Origin: Auanema rhodensis
Lineage: Eukaryota > Nematoda > Chromadorea > Rhabditida > Rhabditidae
Length of the DNA: 64,000 bases
Assembly: GCA_964057225.1 (NCBI GenBank)
Contig: OZ059897.1
Location: 20,956,001 to 21,020,000, forward strand
Reading direction: 5' to 3'
Of this stretch, positions 25,621-39,660 are shown piece after piece; position 1 is the stretch's first letter; each line of letters opens with the position of its first letter. The notes under the pieces are model-generated. The model worked only from the letters and a program-made list of their open reading frames with translations, was not told where the DNA came from and ran no database searches. The position numbers and the translations under genes are program-made.

Positions 25621-27726
25621 TCAGTTGATATCTCGGTGCATTTTTAAGCTAGCGCAAATCTGATAACACAGATCGACGCAGCTTAAAAATCCGCATCGAA
25701 TGCACTATACTACATTGAGAAACACTTGATACAAAAATTAGTTATGATCGTTTGAAAAATGATGCATTAGTGTATGTTGAGTTTCCATGTACACTCAACA
25801 TTGCTTCCAAAAACATTTTGACAAAAATTTTTTCGAAAAATTTCAAAATAATTTAGCAAAAAGTAGATGTTTTTAGATTCCATTTTTCAAGGCAAAGACG
25901 ATAGACAATGTTATTCAACGAAAAAATTAATTCTTCAGGGTGAAAATCGAGGATATAAGTGTGAACTTATATCAGTTGATATCTCGGTGCATTTTTAAGC
26001 TAGCGCAAATCTGATAACACAGATCGACGCAGCTTAAAAATCCGCATCGAATGCACTATACTACATTGAGAAACGCTTAATACAAAAATTAGTTATGATC
26101 GTTTGAAAAATGATGCATTAGTGTATGTTGAGTTTCCATGTACACTCAACATTGCTTCCAAAAACATTTTGACAAAAATTTTTTCGAAAAATTTCAAAAT
26201 AATTTACCAAAAAGTAGATGTTTTTAGATTCCATTTTTCAAGGCAAAGACGATAGACAATGTTATTCAACGAAAAAGTTAATTCTTCAGGGTGAAAATCG
26301 AGGATATAAGTGTGAACTTATATCAGTTGATATCTCGGTGCATTTTTAAGCTAGCGCAAATCTGATAACACAGATCTACGCAGCTTAAAAATCCGCATCG
26401 AATGCACTATATTACATTGAGAAACACTTGATACAAAAATTAGTTATGATCGTTTGAAAAATGATGCATTAGTGTATGTTGAGTTTCCATGTACACTCAA
26501 CATTGCTTCCAAAAACATTTTGACAAAAATTTTTTCGAAAAATTTCAAAATAATTTAGCAAAAAGTAAATGTTTTAAGATTCCATTTTTCAAGGCAAAGA
26601 CGATGGACAATGTTATTCAACGAAAAAATTAATTCTTCAGGGTGAAAATCGAGGATATAAGTGTGAACTTATATCAGTTGATATCTCGGTGCATTTTTAA
26701 GCTAGCGCAAATCTGATAACACAGATCGACGCAGCTTAAAAATCCGCATCGAATGCACTATACTACATTGAGAAACACTTGATACAAAAATTAGTTATGA
26801 TCGTTTGAAAAATGATGCATTAGTGTATGTTGAGTTTCCATGTACACTCAACATTGCTTCCAAAAACATTTTGACAAAAATTTTTTCGAAAAATTTCAAA
26901 ATAATTTAGCAAAAAGTAGATGTTTTTAGATTCCATTTTTCAAGGCAAAGACGATAGACAATGTTATTCAACGAAAAAATTAATTCTTCAGGGTGAAAAT
27001 CGAGGATATAAGTGTGAACTTATATCAGTTGATATCTCGGTGCATTTTTAAGCTAGCGCAAATCTGATAACACAGATCGACGCAGCTTAAAAATCCGCAT
27101 CGAATGCACTATACTACATTGAGAAACGCTTAATACAAAAATTAGTTATGATCGTTTGAAAAATGATGCATTAGTGTATGTTGAGTTTCCATGTACACTC
27201 AACATTGCTTCCAAAAACATTTTGACAAAAATTTTTTCGAAAAATTTCAAAATAATTTACCAAAAAGTAGATGTTTTTAGATTCCATTTTTCAAGGCAAA
27301 GACGATAGACAATGTTATTCAACGAAAAAGTTAATTCTTCAGGGTGAAAATCGAGGATATAAGTGTGAACTTATATCAGTTGATATCTCGGTGCATTTTT
27401 AAGCTAGCGCAAATCTGATAACACAGATCTACGCAGCTTAAAAATCCGCATCGAATGCACTATATTACATTGAGAAACACTTGATACAAAAATTAGTTAT
27501 GATCGTTTGAAAAATGATGCATTAGTGTATGTTGAGTTTCCATGTACACTCAACATTGCTTCCAAAAACATTTTGACAAAAATTTTTTCGAAAAATTTCA
27601 AAATAATTTAGCAAAAAGTAAATGTTTTAAGATTCCATTTTTCAAGGCAAAGACGATGGACAATGTTATTCAACGAAAAAATTAATTCTTCAGGGTGAAA
27701 ATCGAGGATATAAGTGTGAACTTATA
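25621..27726. repeat. 3-monomer tandem duplication (monomers 74-76 and 77-79)
   Basis: Two consecutive 1,053-bp copies, 25621-26673 and 26674-27726, show the same order. First is a class 6 monomer with A283, then a class 2 monomer with C236 and G306, then a class 4 monomer with T55, A246 and A254. Monomer 80 begins another round but has A254 and G283. The C236 markers lie at 26207 and 27260, exactly three units apart. Confidence 0.85.
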
Positions 27727-30700
27727 TCAGTTGATATCTCGGTGCATTTTTAAGCTAGCGCAAATCTGATAACACAGATCGACGCAGCTTAAAAATCCGC
27801 ATCGAATGCACTATACTACATTGAGAAACACTTGATACAAAAATTAGTTATGATCGTTTGAAAAATGATGCATTAGTGTATGTTGAGTTTCCATGTACAC
27901 TCAACATTGCTTCCAAAAACATTTTGACAAAAATTTTTTCGAAAAATTTCAAAATAATTTAGCAAAAAGTAGATGTTTTAAGATTCCATTTTTCAAGGCA
28001 AAGACGATGGACAATGTTATTCAACGAAAAAATTAATTCTTCAGGGTGAAAATCGAGGATATAAGTGTGAACTTATATCAGTTGATATCTCGGTGCATTT
28101 TTAAGCTAGCGCAAATCTGATAACACAGATCGACGCAGCTTAAAAATCCGCATCGAATGCACTATATTACATTGAGAAACACTTGATACAAAAATTAGTT
28201 ATGATCGTTTGAAAAATGATGCATTAGTGTATGTTGAGTTTCCATGTACACTCAACATTGCTTCCAAAAACATTTTGACAAAAATTTTTTCGAAAAATTT
28301 CAAAATAATTTAGCAAAAAGTAGATGTTTTAAGATTCCATTTTTCAAGGCTAAGACGATGGACAATGTTATTCAACGAAAAAATTAATTCTTCAGGGTGA
28401 AAATCGAGGATATAAGTGTGAACTTATATCAGTTGATATCTCGGTGCATTTTTAAGCTAGCTCAAATCTGATAACACAGATCGACGCAGCTTAAAAATCC
28501 GCATCGAATGCACTATACTACATTGAGAAACGCTTAATACAAAAATTAGTTATGATCGTTTGAAAAATGATGCATTAGTGTATGTTGAGTTTCCATGTAC
28601 ACTCAACATTGCTTCCAAAAACATTTTGACAAAAATTTTTTCGAAAAATTTCAAAATAATTTAGCAAAAAGTAGATGTTTTTAGATTCCATTTTTCAAGG
28701 CAAAGACGATAGACAATGTTATTCAACGAAAAAATTAATTCTTCAGGGTGAAAATCGAGGATATAAGTGTGAACTTATATCAGTTGATATCTCGGTGCAT
28801 TTTTAAGCTAGCGCAAATCTGATAACACAGATCGACGCAGCTTAAAAATCCGCATCGAATGCACTATACTACATTGAGAAACGCTTAATACAAAAATTAG
28901 TTATGATCGTTTGAAAAATGATGCATTAGTGTATGTTGAGTTTCCATGTACACTCAACATTGCTTCCAAAAACATTTTGACAAAAATTTTTTCGAAAAAT
29001 TTCAAAATAATTTACCAAAAAGTAGATGTTTTTAGATTCCATTTTTCAAGGCAAAGACGATAGACAATGTTATTCAACGAAAAAGTTAATTCTTCAGGGT
29101 GAAAATCGAGGATATAAGTGTGAACTTATATCAGTTGATATCTCGGTGCATTTTTAAGCTAGCGCAAATCTGATAACACAGATCTACGCAGCTTAAAAAT
29201 CCGCATCGAATGCACTATATTACATTGAGAAACACTTGATACAAAAATTAGTTATGATCGTTTGAAAAATGATGCATTAGTGTATGTTGAGTTTCCATGT
29301 ACACTCAACATTGCTTCCAAAAACATTTTGACAAAAATTTTTTCGAAAAATTTCAAAATAATTTAGCAAAAAGTAGATGTTTTAAGATTCCATTTTTCAA
29401 GGCAAAGACGATGGACAATGTTATTCAACGAAAAAATTAATTCTTCAGGGTGAAAATCGAGGATATAAGTGTGAACTTATATCAGTTGATATCTCGGTGC
29501 ATTTTTAAGCTAGCGCAAATCTGATAACACAGATCGACGCAGCTTAAAAATCCGCATCGAATGCACTATACTACATTGAGAAACACTTGATACAAAAATT
29601 AGTTATGATCGTTTGAAAAATGATGCATTAGTGTATGTTGAGTTTCCATGTACACTCAACATTGCTTCCAAAAACATTTTGACAAAAATTTTTTCGAAAA
29701 ATTTCAAAATAATTTAGCAAAAAGTAGATGTTTTTAGATTCCATTTTTCAAGGCAAAGACGATAGACAATGTTATTCAACGAAAAAATTAATTCTTCAGG
29801 GTGAAAATCGAGGATATAAGTGTGAACTTATATCAGTTGATATCTCGGTGCATTTTTAAGCTAGCGCAAATCTGATAACACAGATCGACGCAGCTTAAAA
29901 ATCCGCATCGAATGCACTATATTACATTGAGAAACACTTGATACAAAAATTAGTTATGATCGTTTGAAAAATGATGCATTAGTGTATGTTGAGTTTCCAT
30001 GTACACTCAACATTGCTTCCAAAAACATTTTGACAAAAATTTTTTCGAAAAATTTCAAAATAATTTAGCAAAAAGTAGATGTTTTTAGATTCCTGTTTTC
30101 AAGGCAAAGACGATGGACAATGTTATTCAACGAAAAAATTAATTCTTCAGGGTGAAAATCGAGGATATAAGTGTGAACTTATATCAGTTGATATCTCGGT
30201 GCATTTTTAAGCTAGCGCAAATCTGAAAACACAGATCGACGCAGCTTAAAAATCCGCATCGAATGCACTATATTACATTGAGAAACACTTGATACAAAAA
30301 TTAGTTATGATCGTTTGAAAAATGATGCATTAGTGTATGTTGAGTTTCCATGTACACTCAACATTGCTTCCAAAAACATTTTGACAAAAATTTTTTCGAA
30401 AAATTTCAAAATAATTTAGCAAAAAGTAGATGTTTTAAGATTCCATTTTTCAAGGCTAAGACGATGGACAATGTTATTCAACGAAAAAATTAATTCTTCA
30501 GGGTGAAAATCGAGGATATAAGTGTGAACTTATATCAGTTGATATCTCGGTGCATTTTTAAGCTAGCTCAAATCTGATAACACAGATCGACGCAGCTTAA
30601 AAATCCGCATCGAATGCACTATACTACATTGAGAAACGCTTAATACAAAAATTAGTTATGATCGTTTGAAAAATGATGCATTAGTGTATGTTGAGTTTCC

Positions 30701-31587
30701 ATGTACACTCAACATTGCTTCCAAAAACATTTTGACAAAAATTTTTTCGAAAAATTTCAAAATAATTTAGCAAAAAGTAGATGTTTTTAGATTCCATTTT
30801 TCAAGGCAAAGACGATGGACAATGTTATTCAACGAAAAAATTGATTCTTCAGGGTGAAAATCGAGGATATAAGTGTGAACTTATATCAGTTGATATCTCG
30901 GTGCATTTTTAAGCTAGCGCAAATCTGATAACACAGATCGACGCAGCTTAAAAATCCGCATCGAATGCACTATACTACATTGAGAACAGCTTAATACAAA
31001 AATTAGTTATGATCGTTTGAAAAATGATGCATTAGTGTATGTTGAGTTTCCATGTACACTCAACATTGCTTCCAAAAACATTTTGACAAAAATTTTTTCG
31101 AAAAATTTCAAAATAATTTAGCAAAAAGTAGATGTTTTAAGATTCCATTTTTCAAGGCAAAGACGATGGACAATGTTATTCAACGAAAAAATTAATTCTT
31201 CAGGGTGAAAATCGAGGATATAAGTGTGAACTTATATCAGTTGATATCTCGGTGCATTTTTAAGCTAGCGCAAATCTGATAACACAGATCGACGCAGCTT
31301 AAAAATCCGCATCGAATGCACTATACTACATTAAGAAACGCTTGATACAAAAATTAGTTATGATCGTTTGAAAAATGATGCATTAGTGTATGTTGAGTTT
31401 CCATGTACACTCAACATTGCTTCCAAAAACATTTTGACAAAAATTTTTTCGAAAAATTTCAAAATAATTTAGCAAAAAGTAGATGTTTTTAGATTCCATT
31501 TTTCAAGGCAAAGACGATAGACAATGTTATTCAACGAAAAAATTAATTCTTCAGGGTGAAAATCGAGGATATAAGTGTGAACTTATA

Positions 31588-34500
31588 TCAGTTGATATCT
31601 CGGTGCATTTTTAAGCTAGCGCAAATCTGATAACACAGATCGACGCAGCTTAAAAATCCGCATCGAATGCACTATATTACATTGAGAAACACTTGATACA
31701 AAAATTAGTTATGATTGTTTGAAAAATGATGCATTAGTGTATGTTGAGTTTCCATGTACACTCAACATTGCTTCCAAAAACATTTTGACAAAAATTTTTT
31801 CGAAAAATTTCAAAATAATTTAGCAAAAAGTAGATGTTTTAAGATTCCATTTTTCAAGGCAAAGACGATGGACAATGTTATTCAACGAAAAAATTAATTC
31901 TTCAGGGTGAAAATCGAGGATATAAGTGTGAACTTATATCAGTTGATATCTCGGTGCATTTTTAAGCTAGCGCAAATCTGATAACACAGATCGACGCAGC
32001 TTAAAAATCCGCATCGAATGCACTATACTACATTGAGAAACGCTTAATACAAAAATTAGTTATGATCGTTTGAAAAATGATGCATTAGTGTATGTTGAGT
32101 TTCCATGTACACTCAACATTGCTTCCAAAAACATTTTGACAAAAATTTTTTCGAAAAATTTCAAAATAATTTAGCAAAAAGTAGATGTTTTTAGATTCCA
32201 TTTTTCAAGGCAAAGACGATAGACAATGTTATTCAACGAAAAAATTAATTCTTCAGGGTGAAAATCGAGGATATAAGTGTGAACTTATATCAGTTGATAT
32301 CTCGGTGCATTTTTAAGCTAGCGCAAATCTGATAACACAGATCGACGCAGCTTAAAAATCCGCATCGAATGCACTATACTACATTGAGAAACGCTTAATA
32401 CAAAAATTAGTTATGATCGTTTGAAAAATGATGCATTAGTGTATGTTGAGTTTCCATGTACACTCAACATTGCTTCCAAAAACATTTTGACAAAAATTTT
32501 TTCGAAAAATTTCAAAATAATTTACCAAAAAGTAGATGTTTTTAGATTCCATTTTTCAAGGCAAAGACGATAGACAATGTTATTCAACGAAAAAGTTAAT
32601 TCTTCAGGGTGAAAATCGAGGATATAAGTGTGAACTTATATCAGTTGATATCTCGGTGCATTTTTAAGCTAGCGCAAATCTGATAACACAGATCTACGCA
32701 GCTTAAAAATCCGCATCGAATGCACTATATTACATTGAGAAACACTTGATACAAAAATTAGTTATGATCGTTTGAAAAATGATGCATTAGTGTATGTTGA
32801 GTTTCCATGTACACTCAACATTGCTTCCAAAAACATTTTGACAAAAATTTTTTCGAAAAATTTCAAAATAATTTAGCAAAAAGTAAATGTTTTAAGATTC
32901 CATTTTTCAAGGCAAAGACGATGGACAATGTTATTCAACGAAAAAGTTAATTCTTCAGGGTGAAAATCGAGGATATAAGTGTGAACTTATATCAGTTGAT
33001 ATCTCGGTGCATTTTTAAGCTAGCGCAAATCTGATAACACAGATCGACGCAGCTTAAAAATCCGCATCGAATGCACTATATTACATTGAGAAACACTTGA
33101 TACAAAAATTAGTTATGATCGTTTGAAAAATGATGCATTAGTGTATGTTGAGTTTCCATGTACACTCAACATTGCTTCCAAAAACATTTTGACAAAAATT
33201 TTTTCGAAAAATTTCAAAATAATTTAGCAAAAAGTAGATGTTTTAAGATTCCATTTTTCAAGGCAAAGACGATGGACAATGTTATTCAACGAAAAAATTA
33301 ATTCTTCAGGGTGAAAATCGAGGATATAAGTGTGAACTTATATCAGTTGATATCTCGGTGCATTTTTAAGCTAGCGCAAATCTGATAACACAGATCGACG
33401 CAGCTTAAAAATCCGCATCGAATGCACTATACTACATTAAGAAACGCTTGATACAAAAATTAGTTATGATCGTTTGAAAAATGATGCATTAGTGTATGTT
33501 GAGTTTCCATGTACACTCAACATTGCTTCCAAAAACATTTTGACAAAAATTTTTTCGAAAAATTTCAAAATAATTTAGCAAAAAGTAGATGTTTTTAGAT
33601 TCCATTTTTCAAGGCAAAGACGATAGACAATGTTATTCAACGAAAAAATTAATTCTTCAGGGTGAAAATCGAGGATATAAGTGTGAACTTATATCAGTTG
33701 ATATCTCGGTGCATTTTTAAGCTAGCGCAAATCTGATAACACAGATCGACGCAGCTTAAAAATCCGCATCGAATGCACTATATTACATTGAGAAACACTT
33801 GATACAAAAATTAGTTATGATTGTTTGAAAAATGATGCATTAGTGTATGTTGAGTTTCCATGTACACTCAACATTGCTTCCAAAAACATTTTGACAAAAA
33901 TTTTTTCGAAAAATTTCAAAATAATTTAGCAAAAAGTAGATGTTTTAAGATTCCATTTTTCAAGGCAAAGACGATGGACAATGTTATTCAACGAAAAAAT
34001 TAATTCTTCAGGGTGAAAATCGAGGATATAAGTGTGAACTTATATCAGTTGATATCTCGGTGCATTTTTAAGCTAGCGCAAATCTGATAACACAGATCGA
34101 CGCAGCTTAAAAATCCGCAGCGAATGCACTATACTACATTGAGAAACGCTTAATACAAAAATTAGTTATGATCGTTTGAAAAATGATGCATTAGTGTATG
34201 TTGAGTTTCCATGTACACTCAACATTGCTTCCAAAAACATTTTGACAAAAATTTTTTCGAAAAATTTCAAAATAATTTAGCAAAAAGTAGATGTTTTTAG
34301 ATTCCATTTTTCAAGGCAAAGACGATAGACAATGTTATTCAACGAAAAAATTAATTCTTCAGGGTGAAAATCGAGGATATAAGTGTGAACTTATATCAGT
34401 TGATATCTCGGTGCATTTTTAAGCTAGCGCAAATCTGATAACACAGATCGACGCAGCTTAAAAATCCGCATCGAATGCACTATACTACATTGAGAAACGC

Positions 34501-35097
34501 TTAATACAAAAATTAGTTATGATCGTTTGAAAAATGATGCATTAGTGTATGTTGAGTTTCCATGTACACTCAACATTGCTTCCAAAAACATTTTGACAAA
34601 AATTTTTTCGAAAAATTTCAAAATAATTTACCAAAAAGTAGATGTTTTTAGATTCCATTTTTCAAGGCAAAGACGATAGACAATGTTATTCAACGAAAAA
34701 GTTAATTCTTCAGGGTGAAAATCGAGGATATAAGTGTGAACTTATATCAGTTGATATCTCGGTGCATTTTTAAGCTAGCGCAAATCTGATAACACAGATC
34801 TACGCAGCTTAAAAATCCGCATCGAATGCACTATATTACATTGAGAAACACTTGATACAAAAATTAGTTATGATCGTTTGAAAAATGATGCATTAGTGTA
34901 TGTTGAGTTTCCATGTACACTCAACATTGCTTCCAAAAACATTTTGACAAAAATTTTTTCGAAAAATTTCAAAATAATTTAGCAAAAAGTAAATGTTTTA
35001 AGATTCCATTTTTCAAGGCAAAGACGATGGACAATGTTATTCAACGAAAAAATTAATTCTTCAGGGTGAAAATCGAGGATATAAGTGTGAACTTATA
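31588..35097. repeat. 6-monomer repeat (monomers 91-96 and 97-100)
   Basis: The classes 4,2,2,4,4,1 of monomers 91-96 (31588-33693) restart as 4,2,2,4 at monomers 97-100 (33694-35097). The rare C129T at 31716 recurs at 33822, exactly 2,106 bp on. C236 recurs at 32525 and 34631, also 2,106 bp apart. Private changes are G306 in monomer 94 and T76G in monomer 98. The second copy is cut off after four monomers by the 7-monomer block. Confidence 0.87.
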
Positions 35098-37554
35098 TCA
35101 GTTGATATCTCGGTGCATTTTTAAGCTAGCGCAAATCTGATAACACAGATCGACGCAGCTTAAAAATCCGCATCGAATGCACTATACTACATTAAGAAAC
35201 GCTTGATACAAAAATTAGTTATGATCGTTTGAAAAATGATGCATTAGTGTATGTTGAGTTTCCATGTACACTCAACATTGCTTCCAAAAACATTTTGACA
35301 AAAATTTTTTCGAAAAATTTCAAAATTATTTAGCAAAAAGTAGATGTTTTTAGATTCCATTTTTCAAGGCAAAGACGATAGACAATGTTATTCAACGGAA
35401 AAGTTAATTCTTCAGGGTGAAAATCGAGGATATAAGTGTGAACTTATATCAGTTGATATCTCGGTGCATTTTTAAGCTAGCGCAAATCTGATAACACAGA
35501 TCTACGCAGCTTAAAAATCCGCATCGAATGCACTATATTACATTGAGAAACACTTAATACAAAAATTAGTTATGATCGTTTGAAAAATGATGCATTAGTG
35601 TATGTTGAGTTTCCATGTACACTCAACATTGCTTCCAAAAACATTTTGATAAAAATTTTTTCGAAAAATTTCAAAATTATTTAGCAAAAAGTAGATGTTT
35701 TTAGATTCCATTTTTCAAGGCAAAGACGATGGACAATGTTATTCAACGAAAAAATTAATTCTTCAGGGTGAAAATCGAGGATATAAGTGTGAACTTATAT
35801 CAGTTGATATCTCGGTGCATTTTTAAGCTAGCGCAAATCTGATAACACAGATCGACGCAGCTTAAAAATCCGGATCGAATGCACTATACTACATTAAGAA
35901 ACGCTTGATACAAAAATTAGTTATGATCGTTTGAAAAATGATGCATTAGTGTATGTTGAGTTTCCATGTACACTCAACATTGCTTCCAAAAACATTTTGA
36001 CAAAAATTTTTTCGAAAAATTTCAAAATTATTTAGCAAATAGTAGATGTTTTTAGATTCCATTTTTCAAGGCAAAGACGATAGACAATGTTATTCAACGG
36101 AAAAGTTAATTCTTCAGGGTGAAAATCGAGGATATAAGTGTGAACTTATATCAGTTGATATCTCGGTGCATTTTTAAGCTAGCGCAAATCTGATAACACA
36201 GATCGACGCAGCTTAAAAATCCGGATCGAATGCACTATACTACATTAAGAAACGCTTGATACAAAAATTAGTTATGATCGTTTGAAAAATGATGCATTAG
36301 TGTATGTTGAGTTTCCATGTACACTCAACATTGCTTCCAAAAACATTTTGACAAAAATTTTTTCGAAAAATTTCAAAATAATTTAGCAAAAAGTAAATGT
36401 TTTAAGATTCCATTTTTCAAGGCAAAGACGATGGACAATGTTATTCAACGAAAAAATTAATTCTTCAGGGTGAAAATCGAGGATATAAGTGTGAACTTAT
36501 ATCAGTTGATATCTCGGTGCATTTTTAAGCTAGCGCAAATCTGATAACACAGATCGACGCAGCTTAAAAATCCGGATCGAATGCACTATACTACATTAAG
36601 AAACGCTTGATACAAAAATTGGTTATGATCGTTTGAAAAATGATGCATTAGTGTATGTTGAGTTTCCATGTACACTCAACATTGCTTCCAAAAACATTTT
36701 GACAAAAATTTTTTCGAAAAATTTCAAAATTATTTAGCAAAAAGTAGATGTTTTTAGATTCCATTTTTCAAGGCAAAGACGATAGACAATGTTATTCAAC
36801 GGAAAAGTTAATTCTTCAGGGTGAAAATCGAGGATATAAGTGTGAACTTATATCAGTTGATATCTCGGTGCATTTTTAAGCTAGCGCAAATCTGATAACA
36901 CAGATCGACGCAGCTTAAAAATCCGCATCGAATGCACTATACTACATTGAGAAACGCTTAATACAAAAATTAGTTATGATCGTTTGAAAAATGATGCATT
37001 AGTGTATGTTGAGTTTCCATGTACACTCAACATTGCTTCCAAAAACATTTTGACAAAAATTTTTTCGAAAAATTTCAAAATAATTTAGCAAAAAGTAGAT
37101 GTTTTTAGATTCCTTTTTTCAAGGCAAAGACGATGGACAATGTTATTCAACGAAAAAATTATTTCTTCAGGGTGAAAATCGAGGATATAAGTGTGAACTT
37201 ATATCAGTTGATATCTCGGTGCATTTTTAAGCTAGCGCAAATCTGATAACACAGATCGACGCAGCTTAAGAATCCGCATCGAATGCACTATACTACATTG
37301 AGAAACGCTTAATACAAAAATTAGTTATGATCGTTTGAAAAATGATGCATTAGTGTATGTTGAGTTTCCATGTACACTCAACATTGCTTCCAAAAACATT
37401 TTGACAAGAATTTTTTCGAAAAATTTCAGAATAATTTAGCAAAAAGTAGATGTTTTTAGATTCCTTTTTTCAAGGCAAAGACGATGGACAATGTTATTCA
37501 ACGAAAAAATTATTTCTTCAGGGTGAAAATCGAGGATATAAGTGTGAACTTATA
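35098..37554. repeat. 7-monomer higher-order unit, first copy (monomers 101-107)
   Basis: This 2,457-bp unit has classes 1,4,1,1,1,2,2. Rare markers are C202T in monomer 102 (35650), an A-to-T change giving CAAATAGTAG in 103, and A246 on a class 1 background in 104. It recurs immediately at 37555. Private changes occur in monomer 105 (AATTGG near 36620) and in monomer 107 (three A-to-G changes near 37270, 37408 and 37429). Confidence 0.9.
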
Positions 37555-39660
37555 TCAGTTGATATCTCGGTGCATTTTTAAGCTAGCGCAAATCTGATAA
37601 CACAGATCGACGCAGCTTAAAAATCCGCATCGAATGCACTATACTACATTAAGAAACGCTTGATACAAAAATTAGTTATGATCGTTTGAAAAATGATGCA
37701 TTAGTGTATGTTGAGTTTCCATGTACACTCAACATTGCTTCCAAAAACATTTTGACAAAAATTTTTTCGAAAAATTTCAAAATTATTTAGCAAAAAGTAG
37801 ATGTTTTTAGATTCCATTTTTCAAGGCAAAGACGATAGACAATGTTATTCAACGGAAAAGTTAATTCTTCAGGGTGAAAATCGAGGATATAAGTGTGAAC
37901 TTATATCAGTTGATATCTCGGTGCATTTTTAAGCTAGCGCAAATCTGATAACACAGATCTACGCAGCTTAAAAATCCGCATCGAATGCACTATATTACAT
38001 TGAGAAACACTTAATACAAAAATTAGTTATGATCGTTTGAAAAATGATGCATTAGTGTATGTTGAGTTTCCATGTACACTCAACATTGCTTCCAAAAACA
38101 TTTTGATAAAAATTTTTTCGAAAAATTTCAAAATTATTTAGCAAAAAGTAGATGTTTTTAGATTCCATTTTTCAAGGCAAAGACGATGGACAATGTTATT
38201 CAACGAAAAAATTAATTCTTCAGGGTGAAAATCGAGGATATAAGTGTGAACTTATATCAGTTGATATCTCGGTGCATTTTTAAGCTAGCGCAAATCTGAT
38301 AACACAGATCGACGCAGCTTAAAAATCCGGATCGAATGCACTATACTACATTAAGAAACGCTTGATACAAAAATTAGTTATGATCGTTTGAAAAATGATG
38401 CATTAGTGTATGTTGAGTTTCCATGTACACTCAACATTGCTTCCAAAAACATTTTGACAAAAATTTTTTCGAAAAATTTCAAAATTATTTAGCAAATAGT
38501 AGATGTTTTTAGATTCCATTTTTCAAGGCAAAGACGATAGACAATGTTATTCAACGGAAAAGTTAATTCTTCAGGGTGAAAATCGAGGATATAAGTGTGA
38601 ACTTATATCAGTTGATATCTCGGTGCATTTTTAAGCTAGCGCAAATCTGATAACACAGATCGACGCAGCTTAAAAATCCGGATCGAATGCACTATACTAC
38701 ATTAAGAAACGCTTGATACAAAAATTAGTTATGATCGTTTGAAAAATGATGCATTAGTGTATGTTGAGTTTCCATGTACACTCAACATTGCTTCCAAAAA
38801 CATTTTGACAAAAATTTTTTCGAAAAATTTCAAAATAATTTAGCAAAAAGTAAATGTTTTAAGATTCCATTTTTCAAGGCAAAGACGATGGACAATGTTA
38901 TTCAACGAAAAAATTAATTCTTCAGGGTGAAAATCGAGGATATAAGTGTGAACTTATATCAGTTGATATCTCGGTGCATTTTTAAGCTAGCGCAAATCTG
39001 ATAACACAGATCGACGCAGCTTAAAAATCCGGATCGAATGCACTATACTACATTAAGAAACGCTTGATACAAAAATTAGTTATGATCGTTTGAAAAATGA
39101 TGCATTAGTGTATGTTGAGTTTCCATGTACACTCAACATTGCTTCCAAAAACATTTTGACAAAAATTTTTTCGAAAAATTTCAAAATTATTTAGCAAAAA
39201 GTAGATGTTTTTAGATTCCATTTTTCAAGGCAAAGACGATAGACAATGTTATTCAACGGAAAAGTTAATTCTTCAGGGTGAAAATCGAGGATATAAGTGT
39301 GAACTTATATCAGTTGATATCTCGGTGCATTTTTAAGCTAGCGCAAATCTGATAACACAGATCGACGCAGCTTAAAAATCCGCATCGAATGCACTATACT
39401 ACATTGAGAAACGCTTAATACAAAAATTAGTTATGATCGTTTGAAAAATGATGCATTAGTGTATGTTGAGTTTCCATGTACACTCAACATTGCTTCCAAA
39501 AACATTTTGACAAAAATTTTTTCGAAAAATTTCAAAATAATTTAGCAAAAAGTAGATGTTTTTAGATTCCTTTTTTCAAGGCAAAGACGATGGACAATGT
39601 TATTCAACGAAAAAATTATTTCTTCAGGGTGAAAATCGAGGATATAAGTGTGAACTTATA
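37555..39660. repeat. 7-monomer higher-order unit, second copy, six units present (monomers 108-113)
   Basis: Monomers 108-113 match 101-106 in order, including C202T (38107) and CAAATAGTAG in monomer 110. The offset is 2,457 bp. The seventh position is not a copy of monomer 107: monomer 114 is class 1 with G74 and starts the next block. No private difference from the first copy was noticed in these six beyond those listed for the first copy. Confidence 0.9.

Larger units (their letters stand above)
10179..28562. repeat. Long-range duplication, first copy (monomers 30-82)
   Basis: The variant pattern here is repeated at 46318-64000. Rare shared markers include G at 10566 (copy at 46705), the T-to-G change in monomer 33 (136), C176T in monomer 38 (141), G309 with a 1-bp deletion in monomers 43-44 (146-147), C52/T55 in 47 (150), C284 in 48 (151), GA at 261-262 in 49 (152), A26G in 51 (157), A340 in 53 and 64 (159 and 167), and the T274/T34 pair in 67-68 (171-172). 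The offset is 36,139-36,140 bp where no unit has been gained or lost. From about 24.9 kb the copies diverge by local rearrangement, but 27025-28562 matches 62463-64000 again. The left boundary lies between monomers 29 and 30; adjacent monomers 29 and 30 look alike, so it is not sharper than one unit. Confidence 0.9.
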
